A stretch of 64,000 nt of DNA. Origin: Asterella californica (Eukaryota; Streptophyta; Marchantiopsida; Marchantiales; Aytoniaceae). Positions 20,758 to 29,045 of this stretch are shown one piece after another. The notes below the pieces were generated by a model, which worked only from the letters and a program-made list of their open reading frames with translations, had not been told where the DNA came from and did not search any database. Location: contig JAYKYS010000014.1 of the NCBI GenBank assembly GCA_036924285.1, forward strand, positions 8,618,001 through 8,682,000. The letters run 5' to 3'. A program made the translations under genes and the position numbers. Position 1 is the stretch's first letter. The number at the start of each line of letters is the position of its first letter.

Positions 20758-22242
20758 CCGGACGAGTTGTTGGAAGGTAATGCCCATGCGGAGGATACTC
20801 CGATCTATGAGGAGGTGGAGGACATGCCTAGCATGTCTACGTTAGTACCATCTGCCTTGGATGTTCCACTCTGGAGTTCGAGTGGAGGGTTGCAGCAGTA
20901 TGCTGATCAGTTGGTGCAGCAGGCTTGGAGTGAAGCTTTTGTACCACCAGTAGAGGAACAAAGGGTTGTTCCTGCTACTGGCCCTGTGACCTTATCACCG
21001 TTGGATACGACTCCCATTGTGTGGCAGTATCCAGAGGAAGGTGTATGTGTGCTGGAGCTGTTTGGAGGGATCAGCACAGGTTTGGCTGCGGTATTGCAGG
21101 CAGGTATACAAGTACAGCGATACTTGTATGTGGAGAGAGATGAGATTGCGAGACGCATCTCATTGCGACATGTGGCACGTTTGGTGCAGAGATATCATGA
21201 GTTGTTGCCCATATCAGCTGTTAGAGGATACCAGCAAGCATTACCGTCGGATATTTCGCTGCTGGGGGCGCAGGATCTTACGTTTGTGGGCACCATTCAC
21301 TTGGTGATAGCCGGATGGCCATGTCAAGGTCACACGCGTGCAGGGAGAGGTCAGGGTTTACATGACCCGCGATCTAGGATGTTCTGGGAGATGTTACGGA
21401 TCCTACGACATCTCCAGATGCATCAGGTGGATTCTCCAGCATACATCTTGGAGAATGTTCCTTTGTTGGGTGATGCTCGTACACAGATGATGGCGAGTGT
21501 GCACCAAGTGCGGTCTTGGGTTGGACCAGCAGTGTTGTTGGATGCAGCGAGAGTGGGATCTCGTGCACATCGTCCACGGTTGTGGTGGACGAACTTGTTA
21601 CCGAGAGAGGTGCTTAAGCGCGCACACGATGGAGTGAGACGACCAGCGCACCTCACGGTTGATAGCATCTTGGATGCAGGACGACGATCTCAAGTAGTGA
21701 GAGTCGTCGATAGGTCACCCATGGCAGTGGTGAACCTAGTGGGACGGCCCATGGTAGCATTACCCACATTGGTAAGCTTTCCAGCGTCACATGCTTACAG
21801 AGATGGAGGACCTGGGCTTGTGTGGGATGCTCAATTACGGCAGTTGGTGGAGCCCAATACCGATGAGAGAGAGCGAGCGATGGGTTTCACTACGGGTACG
21901 ACGGCAGTAGCTTCGGTGTCGGAGGCTTCACGTCGTCAAGTATTGGGTCAAGCAATGGACTTGAATTGCTTGACATGGATTGTTAGCCTTGGATTGGCTG
22001 AGCAGCGTCGGATGCGATCGACGGGTGTTACTGCTCGAGCACTCTTGAGCTCTTTGCCTACCGGGTCGGTGGAGGCAAAGGCTGGGGGCGAGGCACGTGG
22101 AGTTCGTCATCCTTGGACATCATGGGATGTCATAGGAGAGAGTGTGGAGTTTGCAGCTAGAACTGCAGAAGTTTTACACACAGTAGCGGTGGAGGTTGTT
22201 GGTGGTGAGCAGAAGGAAACTGCTCCAGAGGCTGCAAGATAG
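20758..22242 (+). CDS. Retrotransposon-borne C5 DNA methyltransferase (DNMT3-like)
   Basis: About 494 codons in the same frame as gag and pol, between a TGA and a TAG. No ATG stands near the start, which suggests read-through expression. Counting from 20767, motif I is LELFGGISTGLAA (97-109), followed by an ERDE acidic pair. Motif IV is GWPCQGHTRAGRG with catalytic Cys186 (codon 21322), motif VI is LENV (228-231), motif VIII is SRAHRPRLWW (265-274). The target-recognition region follows, and MGF...RRQVLGQAMDLN (372-400) forms motifs IX-X. The motif order is unpermuted, unlike plant DRM enzymes. Spacing and the RAHRPR block resemble DNMT3, but WPCQ replaces SPCN. There is no PWWP, ADD or BAH domain. 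All catalytic motifs are intact. Methyltransferases captured by charophyte and dinoflagellate retrotransposons are known. Confidence 0.92.
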   Translation, partial: PDELLEGNAHAEDTPIYEEVEDMPSMSTLVPSALDVPLWSSSGGLQQYADQLVQQAWSEAFVPPVEEQRVVPATGPVTLSPLDTTPIVWQYPEEGVCVLELFGGISTGLAAVLQAGIQVQRYLYVERDEIARRISLRHVARLVQRYHELLPISAVRGYQQALPSDISLLGAQDLTFVGTIHLVIAGWPCQGHTRAGRGQGLHDPRSRMFWEMLRILRHLQMHQVDSPAYILENVPLLGDARTQMMASVHQVRSWVGPAVLLDAARVGSRAHRPRLWWTNLLPREVLKRAHDGVRRPAHLTVDSILDAGRRSQVVRVVDRSPMAVVNLVGRPMVALPTLVSFPASHAYRDGGPGLVWDAQLRQLVEPNTDERERAMGFTTGTTAVASVSEASRRQVLGQAMDLNCLTWIVSLGLAEQRRMRSTGVTARALLSSLPTGSVEAKAGGEARGVRHPWTSWDVIGESVEFAARTAEVLHTVAVEVVGGEQKETAPEAAR

Positions 22243-22248
22243 CAGTCA
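22240..22248 (+). promoter_or_regulatory. TAG-CAG-TCA read-through context between DNMT and pol
   Basis: The stop ending the methyltransferase is TAG followed by CAG TCA, matching the CAR-YYA consensus that drives stop-codon read-through in tobamovirus-type messages. The pol frame continues without a shift; a first ATG is at 22273, so reinitiation is the alternative. Confidence 0.55.
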
Positions 22249-22272
22249 ACGACTTCGTCTTCTACCTCTAGC

Positions 22273-25200
22273 ATGGTGACAGAGGATACTTGGGAGCCGG
22301 AGATCGGACCCAAGCTTATAGGAGAGGAGAGACGAAGAGTCCAAAGATTCCTGAAGAGCTACAGGAATTGTTTTGCCTTCAGTATGAAGGATTTGGGTAC
22401 CTTGAAGGGACCTGGTATACGGATCGACTTGGCTAATGACACGTCAATCTTTCGACGTCCTTACAGGTACAGTGACATGGAGAGAGCCTTGATCCAGAGT
22501 CGGACTCAAGACTTGTTGGAGGCTGGGTTGGTGGAGATGTCGCATGGAGAGTATGCATCTGCCACAGTTATGCCAGCCAAGAAGGATATGTATGGCAACT
22601 ACACAGATAGACGGATGTGTGGGGACTATCGTCCTATCAATCGGCAGACGAAGTCCGATAAGTATGCCATGCCGACACCTGAGGAGATCTTTGATGCAGT
22701 GGGGCATGTGAAGGTCTTCAGTACTTTGGATCTTCGAGCAGGGTATCATCAGTTGTCAGTGAGAGAAGAAGATAAGTCCAAGACAGCATTCTGGGGAATT
22801 GACTCTCACGGCAAGGATTGTTTGTATCAGTGGCGGTTCTTACCATTTGGGTTGAAGAACGCCCCTGCTGAGTTCCAAAGGGTGATGGACAGAATCCTAG
22901 CAGGATTGGATTTTGTCAGATGTTATATTGACGACATCTTAGTCTATAGTGCTACAGTGGAGGAGCACGAGAGACACTTACGGGATGTGTTTGAGCGGTT
23001 GAGAGCTCATGGGTTGAAGTTACACCCTGGGAAGTGTAAGTTCTTCCAGGAGTTGGTAGAGTATCTGGGCCACACCATCTATCCAGGTGGATTGGGTGTT
23101 CAACAGACGAAGGTTGAGGCTATTGCACGTATTCCACGCCCCACAGATGTGAGTCGAGTTCGAGCATTTGTTGGTTTGGCGAACTTCTATCGTCGATACG
23201 TGAAAGGGTTTAGTGCAATTGCGAAGCCGTTGACCAAGCTGATGAAGGTGGACCAGGAGTGGCAGTGGGGAGATGAGCAGGAGCGAGCTTTTGTAGAGCT
23301 CAAGGATAGGTTGACATCTGCTCCCATCTTGAGGAGACCCGTTAGAGGGCGTCTTTTCCAACTACACACCGATTGGAGTATGTTGGGACTTGGAGCAGTG
23401 CTGACTCAGCATGATGATGAGAAAAAGGAGTTCGTGGTGGCGTATGCCAGTCGCTCCAACAATTCAGCGGAGACGAGGTATAGTTCGTATGAGGGAGAGT
23501 GTTTGGCGGCAGTGTGGGCTGTTGCACACTTTCGATGTTATCTGTTTGGGAACCCCTTTACTCTCATCACTGATCACCAGCCGCTCAAGTGGTTGATGGA
23601 GTCCGACAAGCTTACAGGGAAGCTTGCACGATGGGCTCTGATCTTACAGGAGTATGACTTCCAGGTAGTACATAGACCTGGAGTTGCAAACCTAGATGCC
23701 GACGGGTTGAGTCGCAACCCGTGCACGAGTCAGCAGGATCAGACTGGGGCTCGATGGCATGACGAGGTTGATGAGGAGATAGTGCCAGGGTGGCATGCAT
23801 CTGCCTTTCTTTGTGTGTTGGCCATGAACTCTAGTATGGAGGGCCAAGTCGTATCTTTCTCTGGTCAGAGAGTAGATGATGAGTCTCCAGATCCTGAAGG
23901 TGGAGATGGTGTTTCAGACCAGCGAGATATCCATGATGATGTGACCGTGATGGAGTATCTACGTACTGGTGTGGTAGTAGGCACAGTAAGTGCCAAGGAG
24001 CGAGATCGTGTCCTTCAACGAGCGAAGAGATTTCGACGAGAAGGACGACATGTACTTCGAGTGTGGGGTGATGGGAGGGTACGGATAGTGCCACATCCAT
24101 CCCAGAGGGCACAGTTAGTACGACATGCCCATGAGGAGTTGGGACATTTTGGAGTGAAGCGTACGCATAGCTTACTCCAAGGACAGTATTGGTGGCGTGG
24201 TATGCACATCGATGTGCAACAGTTTGTCGCACGATGTGTGGTTTGTGATCGAGTACGAGCATCGTTTAATGCTCCTACTCCACAGTTACACCCCTTACCG
24301 ATTATGGGGTTGGGTTACCGTTGGAGTTTGGATTTTGCGGGACCCTTACCGTTGACCGTACGTCACCACCGGTATGTGTTGGTGATGGTGGAGCACTTCT
24401 CCAAGTGGATTGAGTTGGTGGCATTACCAGACAAGGCGAGTGAAGGGACGGCGTACGCGTTCTTAGATCGAGTGCTGAGTCGTTTCGGAGCACCAGCTGA
24501 AGTGCTGACAGACCAAGGTACAGAGTTCCTTGGTGAGTTTCAGGCCTTGTGTGATCAGGCGCTGATTGATCATCGGACTACATCTCGAGATCATCCTGAG
24601 GCGGATGGTTTGGCGGAGAGAATAGTTCAGACGGTGAAGAGAGGATTGCGCAAGTATGGCTTGCAGAAGGGCCACTTGGGAGACTGGGATGTGCAGTTAC
24701 CATGGTTGGCTATGGGCTACCGTTTTAGCCGACAAGCGTCTTTGGCTTCCTTCTCACCGTATTTCTTATTGTATGGCCGAGATCCAGATCTACCTTCGGC
24801 CATTCGTCGTGATTCTGCTGAGGTGCTGGACCTTGATGACCCGGATATGTGGGTGAGAGCATGTTCTCAACGAGCAGAGACATTTCGGAGAGTTATGCCT
24901 ATGGCTTTTGAGAACCTAGCGATTGCCCAGCATAGAGACACGTTGCGGTATGCGACTATCCGAGGAGGAGGTTATCGGCCGTCGATTCGCAGGTTTCATC
25001 CTGGCGATTATATCTATCTACAGCAGACTGCACCGACGACGTTGGACGTGACCGCAGGGCGCACTATTTTACGAGTGCGTGAGGTGTTACCTTCTGGAGT
25101 ACTCATGTTAGAGGGCCGTGATGGTGTTGTGTGGAAGGACCATGTGCGTAATTGCGCGCCATGTCATCTTCCCAACATTGATGGTACCGTCGACCCAAGC

Positions 25201-25368
25201 TTAGCAGTTGTACGCGCGGGCTTGAGGTGTATGTTGTGTGGGTCTGCTAGCGGAGCAGCCCGTATGTTGGTGTGTGATGGTTGTTCGAGAGGTTGGCACA
25301 TGTCATGTTTGACTCCACCTCTCAGTGTAGTTCCTACAGGACGGTGGGTTTGTCCTCGATGTATATAG
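22273..25368 (+). CDS. Gypsy Pol: RT, RNase H, integrase and C-terminal PHD finger
   Basis: 1031 codons from the first ATG. RT: GDYRPINRQT, STLDLRAGYHQL, WRFLPFGLKNAP and the catalytic YIDD (22924-22935). RNase H: LHTDWSMLGLGAVL, SSYEGECLAAVWA and TDHQPLKWL. Integrase: an HHCC zinc-binding domain (HEELGHFGVKRTH, CVVCDRV) and a DDE core with SLDFAGP, LTDQGTEF and HPEADGLAERI. A GPY/F-like module follows (HPGDYIYLQQ to VWKDHVRN). Instead of a chromodomain, the last ~45 residues (25228-25362) form a C4HC3 PHD finger: CMLC, CDGC, WHMSC and CPRC. A PHD finger usually reads the histone H3 tail, so it may steer integration. No disabling mutation is visible, and codon use is like gag and DNMT. Confidence 0.95.
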   Translation: MVTEDTWEPEIGPKLIGEERRRVQRFLKSYRNCFAFSMKDLGTLKGPGIRIDLANDTSIFRRPYRYSDMERALIQSRTQDLLEAGLVEMSHGEYASATVMPAKKDMYGNYTDRRMCGDYRPINRQTKSDKYAMPTPEEIFDAVGHVKVFSTLDLRAGYHQLSVREEDKSKTAFWGIDSHGKDCLYQWRFLPFGLKNAPAEFQRVMDRILAGLDFVRCYIDDILVYSATVEEHERHLRDVFERLRAHGLKLHPGKCKFFQELVEYLGHTIYPGGLGVQQTKVEAIARIPRPTDVSRVRAFVGLANFYRRYVKGFSAIAKPLTKLMKVDQEWQWGDEQERAFVELKDRLTSAPILRRPVRGRLFQLHTDWSMLGLGAVLTQHDDEKKEFVVAYASRSNNSAETRYSSYEGECLAAVWAVAHFRCYLFGNPFTLITDHQPLKWLMESDKLTGKLARWALILQEYDFQVVHRPGVANLDADGLSRNPCTSQQDQTGARWHDEVDEEIVPGWHASAFLCVLAMNSSMEGQVVSFSGQRVDDESPDPEGGDGVSDQRDIHDDVTVMEYLRTGVVVGTVSAKERDRVLQRAKRFRREGRHVLRVWGDGRVRIVPHPSQRAQLVRHAHEELGHFGVKRTHSLLQGQYWWRGMHIDVQQFVARCVVCDRVRASFNAPTPQLHPLPIMGLGYRWSLDFAGPLPLTVRHHRYVLVMVEHFSKWIELVALPDKASEGTAYAFLDRVLSRFGAPAEVLTDQGTEFLGEFQALCDQALIDHRTTSRDHPEADGLAERIVQTVKRGLRKYGLQKGHLGDWDVQLPWLAMGYRFSRQASLASFSPYFLLYGRDPDLPSAIRRDSAEVLDLDDPDMWVRACSQRAETFRRVMPMAFENLAIAQHRDTLRYATIRGGGYRPSIRRFHPGDYIYLQQTAPTTLDVTAGRTILRVREVLPSGVLMLEGRDGVVWKDHVRNCAPCHLPNIDGTVDPSLAVVRAGLRCMLCGSASGAARMLVCDGCSRGWHMSCLTPPLSVVPTGRWVCPRCI
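25228..25362 (+). other. PHD finger domain at the end of Gypsy integrase
   Basis: Cysteine and histidine spacing CX2C-X11-CX2C-X4-HX2C-X14-CX2C is the PHD pattern. The MLVCDGCSRGWH and RWVCPRC strings are typical of PHD fingers in chromatin readers. It is encoded in frame with integrase and ends two codons before the pol stop. Confidence 0.9.
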
Positions 25369-25527
25369 CGGAGATAGTCAATTAGATCTTTGCGTGGTAT
25401 GGATTGCAGACAGGCGACTAACGATGGGGCGATGTAGCACCCGGCCTCCTGATCCTTGCACCCATGAAGGTGTGTATCACGTAGTTGGGATATGGAGCTA
25501 TCTGGAGTTAGAGGGCCTAACCGCCAG

Positions 25528-25537
25528 TTAGGGGGGC
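25528..25537 (+). promoter_or_regulatory. Gypsy polypurine tract
   Basis: TTAGGGGGGC stands just before GAT and the TG that begins the full LTR at 25541. Position and composition fit the plus-strand primer of reverse transcription. This places the U3 start at 25541 and not at 25649. Confidence 0.6.
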
Positions 25538-25540
25538 GAT

Positions 25541-25937
25541 TGTGGTACACTTGTGTATGTGTATGACATCGTCCATGTGTTATGTGTATGTGTGGTGTTT
25601 CTCTGACAGCGATGTATGTTGTGTAGCGATGTGTATGCGCACGACAGCTGTCACGTCAGTTTGGGCACCACGGCTAGGTTGACCGAGTGCGAAGTGGCGC
25701 ATCCCGGTAAGGCCGTTAGTGCCGTTAGGGCGAGTTGGGAGGAGAGTCCACTAGGGGTAAACTTCGCAGGTAGGGCTTGGAGGCCTTAGTTCTTTGAGTT
25801 GAGCCTTCAAGCTCCAGGCTATGGTGGATAGTCTAGTTGAGTGTAACCCGGATTCTCTTCGCGTTTAGAGTGGGTTTGGCTTGACCGTTTGTGAGTAGTC
25901 CTTGTTGTGGTGTTGGAGATGGTAATCTCTGTATTCA
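25541..25937 (+). repeat. Gypsy full-length LTR (inferred, ~397 bp)
   Basis: Defined by TG right after the polypurine tract and by CA at the point where the left copy enters the internal domain. It consists of a 106-bp TG-starting segment, the dinucleotide GC, and the sequence shared with the left end. Inside lies the perfect 10-bp palindrome GACAGCTGTC (25643-25652), whose halves equal the two outer ends of the whole insertion. Confidence 0.65.
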
Positions 25938-26050
25938 GATTGATTGTGGTACACTTGTGTATGTGTATGACATCGTCCATGTGTTATGTGTATGTGTGGT
26001 GTTTCTCTGACAGCGATGTATGTTGTGTAGCGATGTGTATGCGCACGACA
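25938..26050 (+). repeat. LTR-LTR junction plus start of a second LTR
   Basis: After the LTR end CA comes GATTGAT and then TG, restarting the LTR (25945). GATT is exactly what follows the LTR on the left side, and GAT is what precedes TG behind the polypurine tract. This is therefore the junction expected in a two-LTR circle. The segment from 25942 to 26050 is identical to 25538-25646 and stops at GACA, directly at the target duplication. Confidence 0.8.
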
Positions 26051-26437
26051 TTCCTCATAAGATTGTTGCTCGGTAGGATCAGCAGCAATAGTGGTCATCC
26101 ATGCAGATTCAATCAAGGAGTCTTCTTGATCCTTAACCATCAACCCATCTTCGATCTTATTTGGTAAGTATGGTGTACTTGTAATCCATGCATAATCTTG
26201 AAGACGACTTGGAGGTCGTATGTGCCGTCCAGATCGCGTATGAGATAAGTAGTCTTCAGATGAAGGTTCCACTGATTCCTGATGCACGTTATGTGAGCTT
26301 CCGGTCGGAGAATACTCTGGAGTAAGATTCAACTGGAGTGGAGAAGTATTTGGACTATTTAAGCGAGGAATGGGTACAGGTAATCCTTCAGACTGAGGAG
26401 TAGATACAGGTGACTGAGAGTTGGATGAGTGAGACTA
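26051..26437 (-). pseudogene. Copia pol: linker between integrase and RT
   Basis: In frame with the integrase but separated by a TAG at 26435-26437. It encodes the Ser/Pro-rich spacer with RSGRHIRPPSRL, typical between Copia integrase and RT, and ends at the Gypsy insertion point in the codons for SYEE. Confidence 0.85.
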
Positions 26438-27620
26438 CGGAGAATTTATAGGTTGTGTGAAAATGTGTATCACAGGCTCAGCAATGACAGGCTCATGAAG
26501 AACAGATTCTGTTGTAAAAGGAGTTGAACTCTCTTGAAAAATTACGTCTCTACTTTTCACCAACTGCCGAGTGACTGGATCAAATAGCCTGTAAGCGCGA
26601 CTATCTTCATAATAGCCCACATGCACACATTTTAGAGACTTTGAATCCAGCTTCACTCTTCTCTCATCCGGGATGTGTACATAAGCAATAGCATCAAATA
26701 CTCTTAAGTGAGACAAGTTAGGCTTCCTCTCCATCCATAGCTCCTCAGGCGTTTTGTCCTCGAGAATCATGTTTGGAGATCTATTGCATAAATATGCCAT
26801 TGTACGCACAACTTCTGCCCATAGTGCTTTTTCTACATTCCATCCATACAACATCGATCTTGCTCCCTCCAGGAGTGTACGATTTGCTCTCTCTGCAACC
26901 CCATTCTGTTGTGGAGAATATGGACTCGTAGTTTGGTGTATGATCCCACGATCTTTTAGAAATGAAGCCATTTCGTTGTTCATGTATTCACCTCCGTTGT
27001 CAGTCCTTAGTGCCCGTATGTTCTTTCCTGATTGATTTTCAGAAAGCGACTTGAACTCTTGGAAAGTTGTGAGGACCGCTTGTCTAGTTTTCCTTGCAAG
27101 CCCGTAAACCCAAATCCTCCTACTATAATCATCGATGAAAGTAAGTACATACTTAGAGTTCCCTAGGGAAGAGACGTTGACACGTCCACATATATCAGAG
27201 TGCACTAGTTGTAGAAGCTCGGTCGATTTGGTAGTCGATGTGAGAAACAGTTCTCTGTGTTGTTTCTCTTGGAGACAAGGCTCGCAAGTAGGTAAGCTGT
27301 CAGAATCTTGAGTGACATTGATTCCAATTCTCATTCCAGATGCCAAACGTCTGATGCTATCCACATTCAGATGTCCAAGTCTCTCATGCCAAACCATGAG
27401 TGGAACTGCAGGTGAATTTGAAGTGCCCATCTTTACTGTTCTAAGGTAAGCTGCCTCACGATTATCCAGCCGTAGGCGGTATAATCTCCCGTCCAATTCT
27501 GCTTCAGCTACAACACGTCCGAGAGAATCAAGAATATAGCAAGCTTTAGCATCAAAACGAACCGTACGGTGAGAAGATGCAATCTTACTTACACTCAGTA
27601 AGTTGGTATGTGCGTCACGG
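26438..27620 (-). pseudogene. Copia pol: integrase
   Basis: GAG-pre-integrase zinc-binding region (WHERLGHLN, CEPCLQEKQHR), then a DDE core with LVHSDICGRV, FIDDYSRRIWVY, RTDNGGEYMN and the SPYSPQQNGVAERANRTL block, followed by the VGYYEDSRAYRLFDP region. The catalytic Asp, Asp and Glu are kept. The frame differs from gag; a one-base indel near 27620 and the TAG at 26435 break it. Confidence 0.93.
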
Positions 27621-27678
27621 AGTACAGCACATCTTTGACAGTGATCGTCCGACTCAAGTTGACTGATCCAAGTGTCAG

Positions 27679-28704
27679 TCAGACATCTCCTCTTCCCGTG
27701 GCCAAGAAGCTATCTCCTTTGGCAGTAAAGATGCTGATTGATGAAATTTCAGAGAAATTTACAAACTTCTCTCGATCAAATGTCACATGTGATGAAGCGT
27801 CCGAATCAATGAACCAGTCACTGCATCTACTACTTGTGTGAAGAGTGACAAATACTTTCTCATCTGAGAATTTGGATCGACTTGATCCTTCTCCCTGAGA
27901 AAAATTCATTCTTTTCTCTCTCTCCATTGCCCGCTGGTTGGCTCTTGCTCGTTTCTCACAATCTTCTTTTTTGTGACCAAACTCTTTGCAATAGTTACAA
28001 ACTCCGTTGAAATGCTTTGAAGGTCGTGACTGATTGGCCATCATGGTTAGCTCATCTTTCTCTGTAACGGACATCGTCTGCTCATCTCTTGTTAACGTTG
28101 TTGATCGCCGGATTTGAGTTGGACAATCAATGTCTTGTTCAGCTATCAACAATTGATCTTTTAGAACTGCCAAAGAAAGATGATCTCTACCACTCAAGCT
28201 CCGGACCACATCTTTCCAAAAAGGAGTTCTCCGTAGACTGCCAAGAAGCCTGGCGACCACTTGCGACTCCTTCCGTTCGATACCGAGATCCCTCATCTGC
28301 TCTGCTAGCTTGATCACCTCATTTATGTGATCAACCATTGATCCGGATGTATACATCACAGCATGAAATTCATCTTCCAATCTATTCTGCCTTTCTATGC
28401 TATCTCCGGCATGGATAGCACGTAGAGCTTCCCACGCTTCCGCTGATGTCTGACAATCGCTTATGTGTTGAAGTTGATCGTCTTCTACAGACATCTCGAT
28501 CATGCCTTGTGTCAGTTGATCTTTCTTTTCCCATCTAGAAAGATCCTCATCATCGCTGGTGTCATTGCTTGATTTTTCCACTTTGTTCGTAACATAATCC
28601 CAGAGCTCTCTCATCTTAAGAGCGGTTTTGATTCGCTTACTCCAGAGATAATAGTTATCTCTGGTCAGTCTCTTGATGTGACTAATCTCTGAATTAGGAT
28701 TCAT
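27679..28704 (-). pseudogene. Copia Gag and protease
   Basis: From the ATG at 28704, a UBN2-type Copia Gag (LTRDNYYLWSKRIKTAL, then LEDEFHAVMY and IGSL-like repeats), a zinc knuckle CNYCKEFGHKKEDC and a basic stretch. The protease start follows as DWFIDSDASSHVT. The catalytic motif should be DSGAS; the Gly is changed to Asp. The frame stops at TGA 27679-27681, where CGA (Arg) is expected from the family pattern GDVRLTLG. Confidence 0.93.
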
Positions 28705-28790
28705 CTCAGCTGAGAAGCAACCTGATTCTATCGTGATTTCTGAGATACGGATCGATAGAGAATGGAAGTCAGTTCCGTGAGTCCATAACC

Positions 28791-29040
28791 TGTCGTGAAT
28801 TGTACTCGCTTCTAACACACATTAGAGAGTCGGACGAGTATCAAGTAGAGCGGAGATCTGACATCCTGAAAGCTTGTTGAGATGTGAATGATCGTTCGGA
28901 GGCAAACAGCCATTACATAAGGAAGCACGCTGGCCTCAGTACCCCGTGCATGCAAGAAGTGCAACGACAGGCAAGTAGCAGTAACGTAAACTGTAGAATC
29001 AAGAAGTATTAATTGAGAACTGAAAGGTCTCAAACTAACA
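28791..29040 (-). repeat. Copia 5' LTR (250 bp)
   Basis: Partner of 14281-14530. On the minus strand it starts TGTTAGTTTGAG and ends CACGACA, and the internal domain follows at 28790. The target duplication GTATT lies directly outside at 29041-29045. Confidence 0.96.
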
Positions 29041-29045
29041 GTATT

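Larger units (their letters stand above)
16102..26050 (+). mobile_element. Ty3/Gypsy retrotransposon with DNA methyltransferase and PHD finger
   Basis: Inserted into Copia pol and flanked by TTCC (16098-16101, 26051-26054; TTCCT if the first T is counted with the target). Order: 293-bp repeat, 1.9-kb leader, gag-protease, DNMT, RT-RNaseH-integrase-PHD, polypurine tract, full LTR, extra 109-bp LTR segment. The order RT, RNase H, integrase places it in Ty3/Gypsy. All three coding blocks lie in one frame, and two stop codons separate them. The 293-bp repeats differ at only two positions (about 0.7 percent), so the copy is young and might still be functional in coding terms. The termini are permuted relative to a normal LTR element, as described in separate entries. 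Confidence 0.95.
14281..29040 (-). mobile_element. Ty1/Copia LTR retrotransposon, split by a Gypsy insertion
   Basis: Full-length element read on the minus strand. It is bounded by two 250-bp LTRs (14281-14530 and 28791-29040) with TG...CA ends, and flanked by the 5-bp target duplication GTATT (14276-14280 and 29041-29045). A purine tract, GAGGAGA on the minus strand, abuts the 3' LTR at 14531-14537. The sequence after the 5' LTR (GGTTATGGAC on the minus strand) is in the position of a primer-binding site but is not a clear initiator-tRNA match. Order Gag, protease, integrase, RT, RNase H identifies Copia. A Gypsy element occupies 16102-26050, so the Copia itself is about 4.8 kb. It is dead: at least three nonsense codons and two frameshifts are visible. 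Confidence 0.96.

Noticed and set aside
20767..22242. Bacterial restriction-modification enzyme from contamination
   Set aside because: The frame is continuous with Gypsy gag and pol, shares their codon use, and lies inside an element with matching target duplications within plant DNA.
22444..25550. Antisense open frames within the Gypsy pol region
   Set aside because: They are shadows of the strong plus-strand coding frame, without independent motifs.
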